From: Synechococcus sp. CS-1325
GTDB taxonomy: Bacteria > Cyanobacteriota > Cyanobacteriia > PCC-6307 > Cyanobiaceae
Assembly: GCA_025128135.1 (NCBI GenBank)
Contig: JAHLYW010000043.1
Span: 62,001-126,000 of the forward strand
Reading direction: 5' to 3'
Length of the DNA: 64,000 nucleotides
The stretch's first letter is position 1, and each line of letters starts with the position of its first letter. Under the pieces are notes generated by a model that was given only the letters and a program-made list of their open reading frames with translations, had not been told where the DNA came from and searched no databases. The position numbers and the translations under genes were made by a program. Below are positions 17,599 through 24,945 of this stretch, piece after piece.

Positions 17599-18270
17599 TC
17601 AGCGCTGCTCCCCCCACATCCTCAGGAGGTTGCTGTAGCTGCGGCTGAGCAGATCGAAGGCCTCCGCTTTCCCCTGCTGGCTGAACAGCAGCCGCCGGGC
17701 CGTGTCGAGTTCGAACAGCAGCTCCCGCTGCTCGGCGCAGCGGATCCGGCTCTGGATCCAGCCCACACACACCAACCGCTCCCCAGCCGTCACGGGCTCC
17801 ACCCGGTGCAGCAGGGTGCTGGGGTAGACGATCAGGTCGCCGGCGGCGAGGCGGATCGCCTGCTCGCCATGGGGGAATTCCAGCACCAGGGCGCCGCCCG
17901 CGTAGGTGGCCGGCTCCGAGAGAAACAGGGTGAAGGAGAGATCGGAGCGGCCATCGGCCATGAAGGCGTTGTCGACATGGCGGCCGTAGCCTTCCCCCAC
18001 CCCTGAGCGGCTGAACAGCAGGCCATGGATCCGGCTCGGCAACGCCGCCGAATTCAGCAGTGGGTGGCCCCCCAAGGCCTGGCGCACCTGGAGCGCCAGC
18101 TGCCTGTGCAGGCTGGAGCCCCGCTCCAGCTGGTGGTTGTGCTTGACCGCCCGGGCATGCCAGCCGGCCGTCTGGTGGCCTGGACGCCAGTCCACCCCAG
18201 GCTCCAGAAGGCGATCTCGCCAGGCAGCGATCTGCTCAGGCGGGAGCAGCGATTCGATCTGGAAACGCAT
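17599..18270 (-). CDS. PKHD-type Fe(II)/2-oxoglutarate dioxygenase (PiuC/YbiX-like)
   Basis: A 223-residue non-haem iron oxygenase. The 2-His-1-carboxylate iron site is GYGRHVDNAFM (HxD) and TLLHRVEPV (distal His), and the 2-oxoglutarate-binding Arg fits TAGERLVC. PiuC-like members often sit in iron or metal acquisition loci, and this one lies between zur and the porin operon; the substrate is unknown. ATG 18270 has GGAG eight bases upstream and is preferred over GTG 18297. Convergent with zur, 15 bases apart. Confidence 0.85.
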   Translation of the reverse strand: MRFQIESLLPPEQIAAWRDRLLEPGVDWRPGHQTAGWHARAVKHNHQLERGSSLHRQLALQVRQALGGHPLLNSAALPSRIHGLLFSRSGVGEGYGRHVDNAFMADGRSDLSFTLFLSEPATYAGGALVLEFPHGEQAIRLAAGDLIVYPSTLLHRVEPVTAGERLVCVGWIQSRIRCAEQRELLFELDTARRLLFSQQGKAEAFDLLSRSYSNLLRMWGEQR

Positions 18271-18447
18271 CAGGCCGGCTCCATCCTTGTTCTGCACCGG
18301 TCGATGATCGGGTTACTGGTGCGCTGATCGAATCCGGAACAACCAGCAGCAAGGAGTCCGTAACCAATGACACCGGTCCTTGTGCCAATGGTGAGACCTT
18401 CATGCTGGCCGCGATCCACAATCGGCCTCATTCGCATTCGATCCACG

Positions 18448-18687
18448 ATGCAGCGCTCCAGTGTCGCCCTGTTTCTTGCCGCCACCGGTCTGATTGCCGG
18501 GATGACCGGCTGTGGCAAGCCTCCTGAATCCAGCGAACCGCAATCGCCGGCGGCCGAGCAATCCGAGCCTGATCACGCCGATGACCAGAAGGACAAGGAG
18601 GACCGCGACGACAAGAAAGGCGTTGAAGACAAGAAAGGCGGTGAGGAAGGAGAAGGCGGTGAAGGTGGCGAAAGCGGCGAAGACTGA
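18448..18687 (+). CDS. small lipoprotein with highly charged Lys/Asp/Glu/Gly tail
   Basis: A 79-residue protein. The first 22 residues are a lipoprotein signal peptide (hydrophobic LFLAATGLIAGM, then TGC). The mature part is almost wholly charged: alternating KD, ED and KK blocks, then a glycine/glutamate run that ends EDDSGED-like at the C-terminus. No fold is expected, so it may be a flexible surface or periplasmic tether or a weak metal binder. ATG 18448 fixes the signal peptide; a longer frame from 18367 lacks support. It sits directly upstream of the Zur-like box of the porin gene. Confidence 0.55.
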   Translation: MQRSSVALFLAATGLIAGMTGCGKPPESSEPQSPAAEQSEPDHADDQKDKEDRDDKKGVEDKKGGEEGEGGEGGESGED

Positions 18688-18750
18688 CCCGGCACCGCTG
18701 GTGATGGCACAGCCGGAGGATCAACCGGTCGATTCGAAACGGATTGGTTT

Positions 18751-18765
18751 TGATAACTATTATCG
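18751..18765. promoter_or_regulatory. Zur/Fur-box-like palindrome upstream of the porin operon
   Basis: TGATAACTATTATCG: inner arms GATAA/TTATC are perfectly complementary around CTA, close to the TGATAATnATTATCA form expected for cyanobacterial Zur operators. TATTAT (18758-18763) inside it could be the -10 of the porin gene. It lies 65 bases before ATG 18830, in a locally AT-rich patch. Confidence 0.6.
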
Positions 18766-18829
18766 TTCTCGGCAGACTCAGGACAGGCCGGCCGCCGTGT
18801 CTGTCCCGCCAACCTGGATCTCCCCCTTG

Positions 18830-20413
18830 ATGACCCTCTCCCTGGCCCGCCTGATCGCTCCCGCCGCTTTCGGCCTGCTCCTGCCAGCGGCTCCGCTGGG
18901 CGCAGCCGCCTCAGAGCTCAAGCTCGATGGCATCAACCGCTATGCCGCCAGTGGCGCTCCGATCAGCCAGCAGCAGGTCACCAGCATCACCCAGTTCTCC
19001 GATGTGCAGCCCACCGAGTGGGCCTACCAGGCGCTCGCCAACCTGGTCGAGCGTTACGGCTGCGTGGCTGGCTATCCAGATGGCAGCTTCCGTGGCAAGA
19101 AGCCGCTGAGCCGCTGGGAAGCTGCCGCCCTGCTCAACGCCTGCCTCGACCGGATCACTGAGGTGACCGACGAACTCCGCCGCCTGATCAAGGAGTTCGA
19201 AACCGAGCTGGCCGTGCTGAAGGGCCGCGTCGATGGTCTCGAAGCCAAGGTGGGTGAGCTGGAGGCGAGTCAGTTCTCCACCACCACCAAGCTCAGCGGC
19301 CTGGCCACCTTCGTGGTGGGAGCCAACGCCTTTGGCGGCAGCGCCGATGCCCTGCTCGATCAGACCCGGGCCGAGGTGGGCGCCACCACCTTCAACTACG
19401 ACGTGCAGCTGGTGCTTGACACCAGCTTCACCGGCAAGGATCTGCTCCGCACGGTGCTTCGGGGCGGCAACTTCGGCAGCAGCGCCTTCGGCGGCGCCGG
19501 ACCCACCGGCAATCTCTCGATCATGGAGATCGCGTTTGAGGAGGATGCCGGCCCCGATGCGCTGGGGATCGACAAGCTCTATTACCAGTTCCCGCTCAGT
19601 GCCAATTTCACCGCCACGATCGGCGGGAGGCTCGGCCAGGAAGACATGTTGGCGGTATGGTCCACCGCCTACGTGACCGATCCGATCCTCAACTTCTTCT
19701 TCCTGAACGGCATCCCATCCAGTTACAACAAGAACGCCGGACCTGGCGCGGGCCTCTGGTGGCAGAGCGAAGGCTGGAGCCTCAGTGCCGCCTATGTGGC
19801 CGCCACAGGCTTCCTGGGGGATTCCGGAATCGGAGGGATCGGCAACGGCAACAGCCAGGGCACCGCAACCGCCCAGCTTGCCTATGCCAGCGAACGCTGG
19901 GCCGTGGCTGCGATCTACAACTACATCCAGCAAGGTGTCGCCATCTCCGGTGCTACCCCATTGACAGCCGCTGTGTTCGAGGACAATCCCTCCAGCAGCA
20001 CCAACGCCTTCGGCCTCAGTGGCTACTGGCAACCGGCTGCATCCGGCTGGCTGCCCTCGATCAGCGCCGGCTGGGGGATCAACAGCACGAGCTACGACGA
20101 CTCCCAGCCCGATGGCAGCGTCAGCACCAGTCAATCCTGGATGGTGGGTCTGCAGTGGAGCGATGTGTTCTGGAAGGGCAACGCCCTGGGCATGGCGGTC
20201 GGCCAGCCGATCTTCGCCACCGCCCTGGAAGGAGGGGGCAGCCCGAACGACGGCAATTTCGTGTGGGAATGGTGGTACAAGGTTCAGGTCACCGACAACA
20301 TCTCGGTGACGCCGGCTCTGTTCTATCTGAGCCGGCCACTCGGCCAGGAGACGCCATCGGGAGACAGCTTCAACCAGCTGGGCGCCCTGATCAAAACCAG
20401 CTTCAGCTTCTGA
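18830..20413 (+). CDS. cyanobacterial outer-membrane porin (SLH + OprB-type barrel)
   Basis: A 527-residue exported protein. A signal peptide (ARLIAPAAFGLLLPAAPLGA) is followed by an SLH domain (FSDVQPTEWAYQALANLVER, YPDGSFRGKKPLSRWEAA), a coiled coil (ELRRLIKEFETELAVLKGRV), then a beta-barrel of alternating strands that ends in Phe (IKTSFSF). This is the standard cyanobacterial porin that binds peptidoglycan through SLH and forms an outer-membrane pore. ATG 18830 is chosen over GTG 18797. The upstream Zur-like box and the downstream COG0523 gene suggest a role in zinc-limited growth. Confidence 0.9.
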   Translation: MTLSLARLIAPAAFGLLLPAAPLGAAASELKLDGINRYAASGAPISQQQVTSITQFSDVQPTEWAYQALANLVERYGCVAGYPDGSFRGKKPLSRWEAAALLNACLDRITEVTDELRRLIKEFETELAVLKGRVDGLEAKVGELEASQFSTTTKLSGLATFVVGANAFGGSADALLDQTRAEVGATTFNYDVQLVLDTSFTGKDLLRTVLRGGNFGSSAFGGAGPTGNLSIMEIAFEEDAGPDALGIDKLYYQFPLSANFTATIGGRLGQEDMLAVWSTAYVTDPILNFFFLNGIPSSYNKNAGPGAGLWWQSEGWSLSAAYVAATGFLGDSGIGGIGNGNSQGTATAQLAYASERWAVAAIYNYIQQGVAISGATPLTAAVFEDNPSSSTNAFGLSGYWQPAASGWLPSISAGWGINSTSYDDSQPDGSVSTSQSWMVGLQWSDVFWKGNALGMAVGQPIFATALEGGGSPNDGNFVWEWWYKVQVTDNISVTPALFYLSRPLGQETPSGDSFNQLGALIKTSFSF

Positions 20414-20462
20414 GCGAACGGCCCCACGCCGATCAGGATGGAACGACGTCTCCGCCAACCCC

Positions 20463-20819
20463 ATGAGCCTGCTGCGCGAAATCATGCAGACGTTCGGGCG
20501 ACAGAGGCGCCGCGATCCGGCCACCAATCCGGCCTACACCGCACAGCTGGCCTGCTGCTCCGACGACGAGCTGCTCTACGAATGGACCTGGCTGGAGCGC
20601 CGCCTGGAGGAGTCTTCCCTGGCCAGCGGCCCGGAAGCCCTGCTCCAGCGGCAGGAGGCCAGCCTCTGGCGCGGTGACCTGGTCCGTGCCATGGACCACC
20701 GTGCCCTCTCGCCGGTGCCGCAGCGGGGGCCGATCGACCCCGCCCACCACGCCTGGGATGTCAGGGACGAGGCCATCCGCCTGGCCTGGCGCCTTGGTCG
20801 CAGCCAGGCTCCAGACTGA
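20463..20819 (+). CDS. hypothetical protein between porin and COG0523 gene
   Basis: A 118-residue soluble, charged protein (MSLLREIMQTFGRQRRRDP..., LLYEWTWLERRLEESSLA) with no signal peptide or membrane segment and a mostly helical look. It contains a Cys pair (ACCSDDEL) and two neighbouring His (DPAHHAW), which could bind metal, but no motif is established. It lies 49 bases after the porin and 33 before the COG0523 GTPase, so it is likely in the same transcript. Family not recognised. Confidence 0.6.
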   Translation: MSLLREIMQTFGRQRRRDPATNPAYTAQLACCSDDELLYEWTWLERRLEESSLASGPEALLQRQEASLWRGDLVRAMDHRALSPVPQRGPIDPAHHAWDVRDEAIRLAWRLGRSQAPD

Positions 20820-20852
20820 TCCGATCCGATCTCCCGCCATCTTCCCCAGGCC

Positions 20853-21947
20853 ATGAGCAGCATCACCAGCCGTCCCAGCCCATTGCCGGTCACGATTCTC
20901 ACCGGGTTCCTGGGAGCCGGCAAAACCACCCTGCTCAACCACATCCTCGCCAACCAGGAGGGGTTGAAAACAGCCGTGCTGGTGAATGAGTTCGGTGAGA
21001 TCGGCATCGACAACGACCTGGTCATCGCCACCGGCGAAGACATGGTGGAACTCAGCAACGGCTGCATCTGCTGCTCGATCAACGGCGAACTGCTCGAAGC
21101 TGTGGAGCGGATCCTGCAACGCCCCAACCCGGTGGATTACCTGGTGGTGGAAACCACCGGCCTGGCCGATCCGCTGCCGGTGGCGATGACCTTTCTGGGC
21201 AGTGAACTGCGCGACAGCACCAGGCTCGATTCGATCATCACCCTGGTCGATGCCGAAAATTCTGACCAGGCCCTGCTGGGCAGCGAGGTGGGCCGGGCCC
21301 AGGTGGTCTACGGAGACATCCTGATGCTCAACAAGGGAGATCTGGTATCCGAGCAACAGCTACAGGCCCTCGAGCAGCAGCTGCTCAGCATCAAACCGGA
21401 GGCCCGCATCCTGCGTTCCGTGAAGGGGGTTGTGCCGCTGCCACTGCTGCTGAGTGTCGGGCTGTTCGAATCGGATCGGGTGGTGGCCCAGCCAGCCACC
21501 GTGCCTCACCACGATCATGACCACAGCCACGATCACGGGCACGATCACGATCACGGGCACGGGCACGGGCACAGCCACGATCACGGCGATCACCATGGCC
21601 ACGACCATGCGGCCTCCAGCCATCCGGCCGATCACCTGGCGATCGAAGGCTTCACCTCCCTCTCGTTTGCCGCCGATGGACCGTTCGGCCTGCGCAAGTT
21701 CCAGAACTTCCTGGACAATCAGCTCCCGGCGGGGGTGTTCCGGGCCAAGGGGATCCTCTGGTTCAACGAGAGCGAGCGGCGCCATGTGTTTCATCTGGCC
21801 GGCAAACGCTTCTCGATCGACGACAGCGACTGGACCGGTGCCCGCAAGAACCAGCTGGTGCTGATCGGCAAAAACCTCGATCACGCCACCCTGCGGCAGC
21901 AGCTCAGGGCCTGTGTGGCCAAGGATGCCGGCAAGGGTTTTTCCTGA
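20853..21947 (+). CDS. COG0523/CobW-family GTPase, probable zinc metallochaperone
   Basis: A 364-residue G3E GTPase. The Walker A is GFLGAGKTTLLN, the family metal motif is GCICCS (CxCC), and the base-recognition motif is LNKGD. A very long His/Asp/Gly/Ser loop (about residues 221-255, encoded near 21510-21615) precedes the CobW_C domain (GILWFNESERRHVFHLAGKR). Such proteins deliver zinc to client enzymes when zinc is scarce, and in several bacteria they are Zur-regulated. Position downstream of a Zur-like box and porin supports that reading; a cobalt or nickel role is less likely. Confidence 0.88.
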   Translation: MSSITSRPSPLPVTILTGFLGAGKTTLLNHILANQEGLKTAVLVNEFGEIGIDNDLVIATGEDMVELSNGCICCSINGELLEAVERILQRPNPVDYLVVETTGLADPLPVAMTFLGSELRDSTRLDSIITLVDAENSDQALLGSEVGRAQVVYGDILMLNKGDLVSEQQLQALEQQLLSIKPEARILRSVKGVVPLPLLLSVGLFESDRVVAQPATVPHHDHDHSHDHGHDHDHGHGHGHSHDHGDHHGHDHAASSHPADHLAIEGFTSLSFAADGPFGLRKFQNFLDNQLPAGVFRAKGILWFNESERRHVFHLAGKRFSIDDSDWTGARKNQLVLIGKNLDHATLRQQLRACVAKDAGKGFS

Positions 21948-22035
21948 GTCAGCCCCTCTCCGGGGCAGATCCGCCGCCATCGACACAATTCAGCCGTGGA
22001 ACCTGGTTACGCTGAGACGACATTGAGCCGGGGCC

Positions 22036-22179
22036 ATGGTCGATTTTCTGCTCTTCGCCGGGGTCCTCGCCCTGTTCGGTCTCGCCTTCTGGCTCACCGC
22101 CAACTCTGACGACGACAATTCCGGTGGAGGGTTGATGCAGCCAGCCCTGGTGCCGGTGCGGGTCAGATCCCGCCGGTGA
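22036..22179 (+). CDS. 47-residue single-pass membrane protein
   Basis: Short reading frame: an N-terminal transmembrane helix (FLLFAGVLALFGLAFWL), an acidic/Gly patch (NSDDDNSGG) and a basic C-terminus (PVRVRSRR). Hydrophobicity pattern and GC-rich third positions look like a real gene rather than noise. ATG 22036; no strong ribosome-binding site apart from GGGG four bases upstream. It stands alone between the COG0523 gene and futA. Function unknown; small single-pass subunits of larger membrane complexes look like this. Confidence 0.55.
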   Translation: MVDFLLFAGVLALFGLAFWLTANSDDDNSGGGLMQPALVPVRVRSRR

Positions 22180-22326
22180 GGGCTCCAGGGGGCCTGAGCC
22201 GCCCCAGGCTTCATCCCTTCGTCACATTGGTCACGTCAAGCCGAACCCTTTGGTCGCAGACGTTGATCACACGATTCCTACGCTCCGGAGATTGATCCAG
22301 CGCCCTCAAAGCGCATCAATCTCAAG

Positions 22327-23382
22327 ATGAATCGATTTCCATTCACGTCCCTTCAGATTGCCACCACCGGCCTGTTGGCAGTTTCAATCGGCGGCGCCAT
22401 CAGCGCCGGCCTCGCCCAGCAATCCCCGGCCAACCGCAAACCGGCTGAGATCGGCGTCTACTCCGGTCGTCACTACAACACCGACAAGGAGCTCTACCGC
22501 CAGTTCACCGCCCGCACGGGCATCAAGGTGAACGTGCTGGAGGCCAAGGACGACGCCCTGCTGGAGCGGCTCAAGAGTGAGGGCAAGAACAGCCCCGCCG
22601 ATGTGCTCGTACTCGTCGACGCTGCCCGCCTTGACGCCGCCACCGATCAGGGCCTGTTCCAGCCCAGCCGCTCGGCCGCTCTCCAACGGGATGTGCCGGC
22701 CAACCTGCGGGACTCCAAGGGTCGCTGGTATGGCCTCACCCGCCGCGTGCGGGCGGTGGTGGTCAACCCCAAACTGGTGAATCCCGCCACGATCCGCACC
22801 TATGCCGATCTGGCCAGGCCGGGCCTGAAAGGCAAGCTCTGCCTGCGGGAACGCAAGAGTCCCTACAACCAGTCGCTGGTGGCCAGCCAGATGATCCTGC
22901 GCGGTGATGCGGCCACCCGGACCTGGATGCGCGGCATGGTGGCCAACGTGAAGCAGCCCTTCTTCACCTCCGACACGCCCCTGGCGCGGGCTGTCGCCAG
23001 GGGGGATTGCGGCGTGGGGGTGGTGAACTCCTACTACGTGGCCCGGATGCTCTCCGGTGAAGGCGGCGCCGACGACAAGCGTCTGGCCGAGCAGCTCAAA
23101 GTGGTTTACCTCAATCCGTCCCACGTCAACATCAGCGGTGCCGGCGTCACGCGCCATGCCAGGAACCCCCAGGGAGCGATCAGGCTGATCGAATTCCTGG
23201 CTTCCCCCACCGGCGGCCGCGGCTACGCCGAAGCCAACAACGAGTATCCGCTCAAGGGCTTCGGGGACAACCCCATCCTCAAGCGGTTCGGCACCTTCCG
23301 GGCCGATGGCGTCTCGGTTGAGCAGATCGGATCGAGGAGCAAGGCGGCCACCTTGATGATGGAATCGAACGGCTGGAAGTAG
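22327..23382 (+). CDS. futA: ferric iron ABC transporter, periplasmic binding protein
   Basis: A 351-residue extracellular iron-binding protein of the FutA/IdiA/FbpA group. A signal peptide (TTGLLAVSIGGAISAGLAQ) is followed by the family start EIGVYSGRHYNTDKELY; the tyrosine pair in VVNSYYVARM and the His/Tyr near residue 48 are iron ligands in the family. It captures Fe3+ in the periplasm and passes it to FutB. It lies nine bases before futB. The ATPase gene futC is not adjacent; a broken copy lies at 36.4-37.3 kb. Confidence 0.9.
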   Translation: MNRFPFTSLQIATTGLLAVSIGGAISAGLAQQSPANRKPAEIGVYSGRHYNTDKELYRQFTARTGIKVNVLEAKDDALLERLKSEGKNSPADVLVLVDAARLDAATDQGLFQPSRSAALQRDVPANLRDSKGRWYGLTRRVRAVVVNPKLVNPATIRTYADLARPGLKGKLCLRERKSPYNQSLVASQMILRGDAATRTWMRGMVANVKQPFFTSDTPLARAVARGDCGVGVVNSYYVARMLSGEGGADDKRLAEQLKVVYLNPSHVNISGAGVTRHARNPQGAIRLIEFLASPTGGRGYAEANNEYPLKGFGDNPILKRFGTFRADGVSVEQIGSRSKAATLMMESNGWK

Positions 23383-23391
23383 AAACAGCCG

Positions 23392-24945
23392 ATGGTGTCA
23401 CTGACAGCAGCTTGGGTCTCGGCCCCGCCCCGGCGATCACCCCTGGTGGTGGCTGTGCTGCTGGTCTGTGCGCTGGCGTTGCTGCCGGTGCTGGTGCTGC
23501 TGGGTTATGCCCTGCTCGGCACCGGCCTCGGCAGCCTCAGGCTTGGTGCGGAGGGGGTGGAGCAACTGCTCAACACCCTGGCCCTGCTGGTGGCGGTGGG
23601 GCTGATCGGCGCCGCCCTGGGAACGGCCAACGGCTGGCTGACCGCCTGCTGCCACTTCCCTGGCCGGCGCTGGCTGCGGCTGGCCCAGGTGATTCCCCTG
23701 GCGGCTCCGGCCTTCGTGCTTGCCGCCGTGCTGGTGGACCTCGGCAGCCGCTGGGGCCTGCGGGTCCATGGCCTCGGCTGGGCCGTGCTCTTGCTGAGCC
23801 TCACCACTTACACCTATGTCTTTTTGCTGTCCACCGAGAGCTTCTCGGTGAGTGGCCGCCGCCAGCTGGAGGCCTGCCGCAGCCTCGGGGTGGGACCCTG
23901 GGGCAGCTTCCGGCGGGTGGCTCTGCCGCTGGCCCTGCCATCGATCGGGGCTGGCGTTGCCCTCAGCGGCATGGAGGTGGTCAACGAGCTGGGTGCGGTG
24001 GAACTGCTCGGCGTCCCCACCCTCTCGCGGGGCATCCTGCAACGCTGGCAGGGGGAAGGCGACCTGCAGGGCGCCGTGGGGCTGGCGCTGCTGGCCCTGG
24101 TGATGGTGAGCCTGCTGGTGGGAGCCGAACGCTGGCTGCGCCAGCGCAGCCGACGCTGGAATCTGGGCAACGAGGGCGCCAGCCCCCTGCAGTGGCAGCT
24201 GCGGGGTTGGCGACGGACCACCGCACAGCTGCTCACCCTCCTGCCACCCCTGGCCAGCCTGGCGATTCCGCTCACCTGGGCCTTCGTGAGCCGGGACCAG
24301 CTGCAGAGCGATTCCCTCGACGACCTGCTGGCCCTGAGTCTGCGCAGCTTTGGCCTGGCCCTGGCGGCAGCCCTGGTCACCGTGGCGGCCGCCCTGCTGC
24401 TGTCGATCGCCCGGCGCTGGATTCCCGAGCCCATCCTGCGGAAGCTCACCTTCGCGGCGGGCATGGGCTATGCCATCCCCGGCACCGTGCTGGCCCTGGC
24501 CCTGATGCTGATCGGCGGTCCACTGGGATTCAGTCCGCTGCTGCTGCTGCTCTGGGGCTATGGCGATCGCTTCCTGGCCGTCTCCAAGGGAGGCCTGGAC
24601 GCTGCCCTCGAGCGCATCCCGCCCAGCGTCGATGAAGCCGCCACCGGGCTGGGCTGCAGCTGGCTGCAGGTGCTGCGGCGCGTGCATCTGCCCCTGCTGC
24701 GGGGTCCCCTGCTGGTGGGTGGGCTGCTGGTGTTCGTCGACACCGTGAAGGAACTGCCGCTCACCTTTTCCCTGCGTCCCTTCGACTTCGACACCCTGGC
24801 GGTGCGGGTCTACCAGTACTCCAGCGACGAGCGGGTATCCGCCGCCCTGGTGCCGGCCCTGCTGATCCTGGCCCTGGGCCTGCTGGCCTCCCTCGCCCTG
24901 ATGCCCAGCCTCGAAGATCCCGATTCAGGTGTTCAGCAACGCTGA
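23392..24945 (+). CDS. futB: ferric iron ABC transporter, membrane permease
   Basis: A 517-residue fused permease with two binding-protein-dependent-transport domains of about six helices each. The EAA loops that contact the ATPase are visible in both halves: LEACRSLGVGPWGSFRRVALPLA (first) and DEAATGLGCSWLQVLRRVHLPL (second). This two-domain form is typical of FbpB/FutB. ATG 23392 follows futA by nine bases. Convergent with phoX; the 3' ends overlap by 21 bases. Confidence 0.9.
   Translation: MVSLTAAWVSAPPRRSPLVVAVLLVCALALLPVLVLLGYALLGTGLGSLRLGAEGVEQLLNTLALLVAVGLIGAALGTANGWLTACCHFPGRRWLRLAQVIPLAAPAFVLAAVLVDLGSRWGLRVHGLGWAVLLLSLTTYTYVFLLSTESFSVSGRRQLEACRSLGVGPWGSFRRVALPLALPSIGAGVALSGMEVVNELGAVELLGVPTLSRGILQRWQGEGDLQGAVGLALLALVMVSLLVGAERWLRQRSRRWNLGNEGASPLQWQLRGWRRTTAQLLTLLPPLASLAIPLTWAFVSRDQLQSDSLDDLLALSLRSFGLALAAALVTVAAALLLSIARRWIPEPILRKLTFAAGMGYAIPGTVLALALMLIGGPLGFSPLLLLLWGYGDRFLAVSKGGLDAALERIPPSVDEAATGLGCSWLQVLRRVHLPLLRGPLLVGGLLVFVDTVKELPLTFSLRPFDFDTLAVRVYQYSSDERVSAALVPALLILALGLLASLALMPSLEDPDSGVQQR

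Noticed and set aside
21510..21615. CAC/GAT-rich repeat looking like a short tandem array or CRISPR-like unit
   Set aside because: It is in frame inside the COG0523 GTPase and encodes its normal His-rich metal loop.
21952..21966. GCCCC-TCTCC-GGGGC hairpin after the COG0523 gene
   Set aside because: The stem is only five pairs and no T-run follows, so it does not qualify as an intrinsic terminator.
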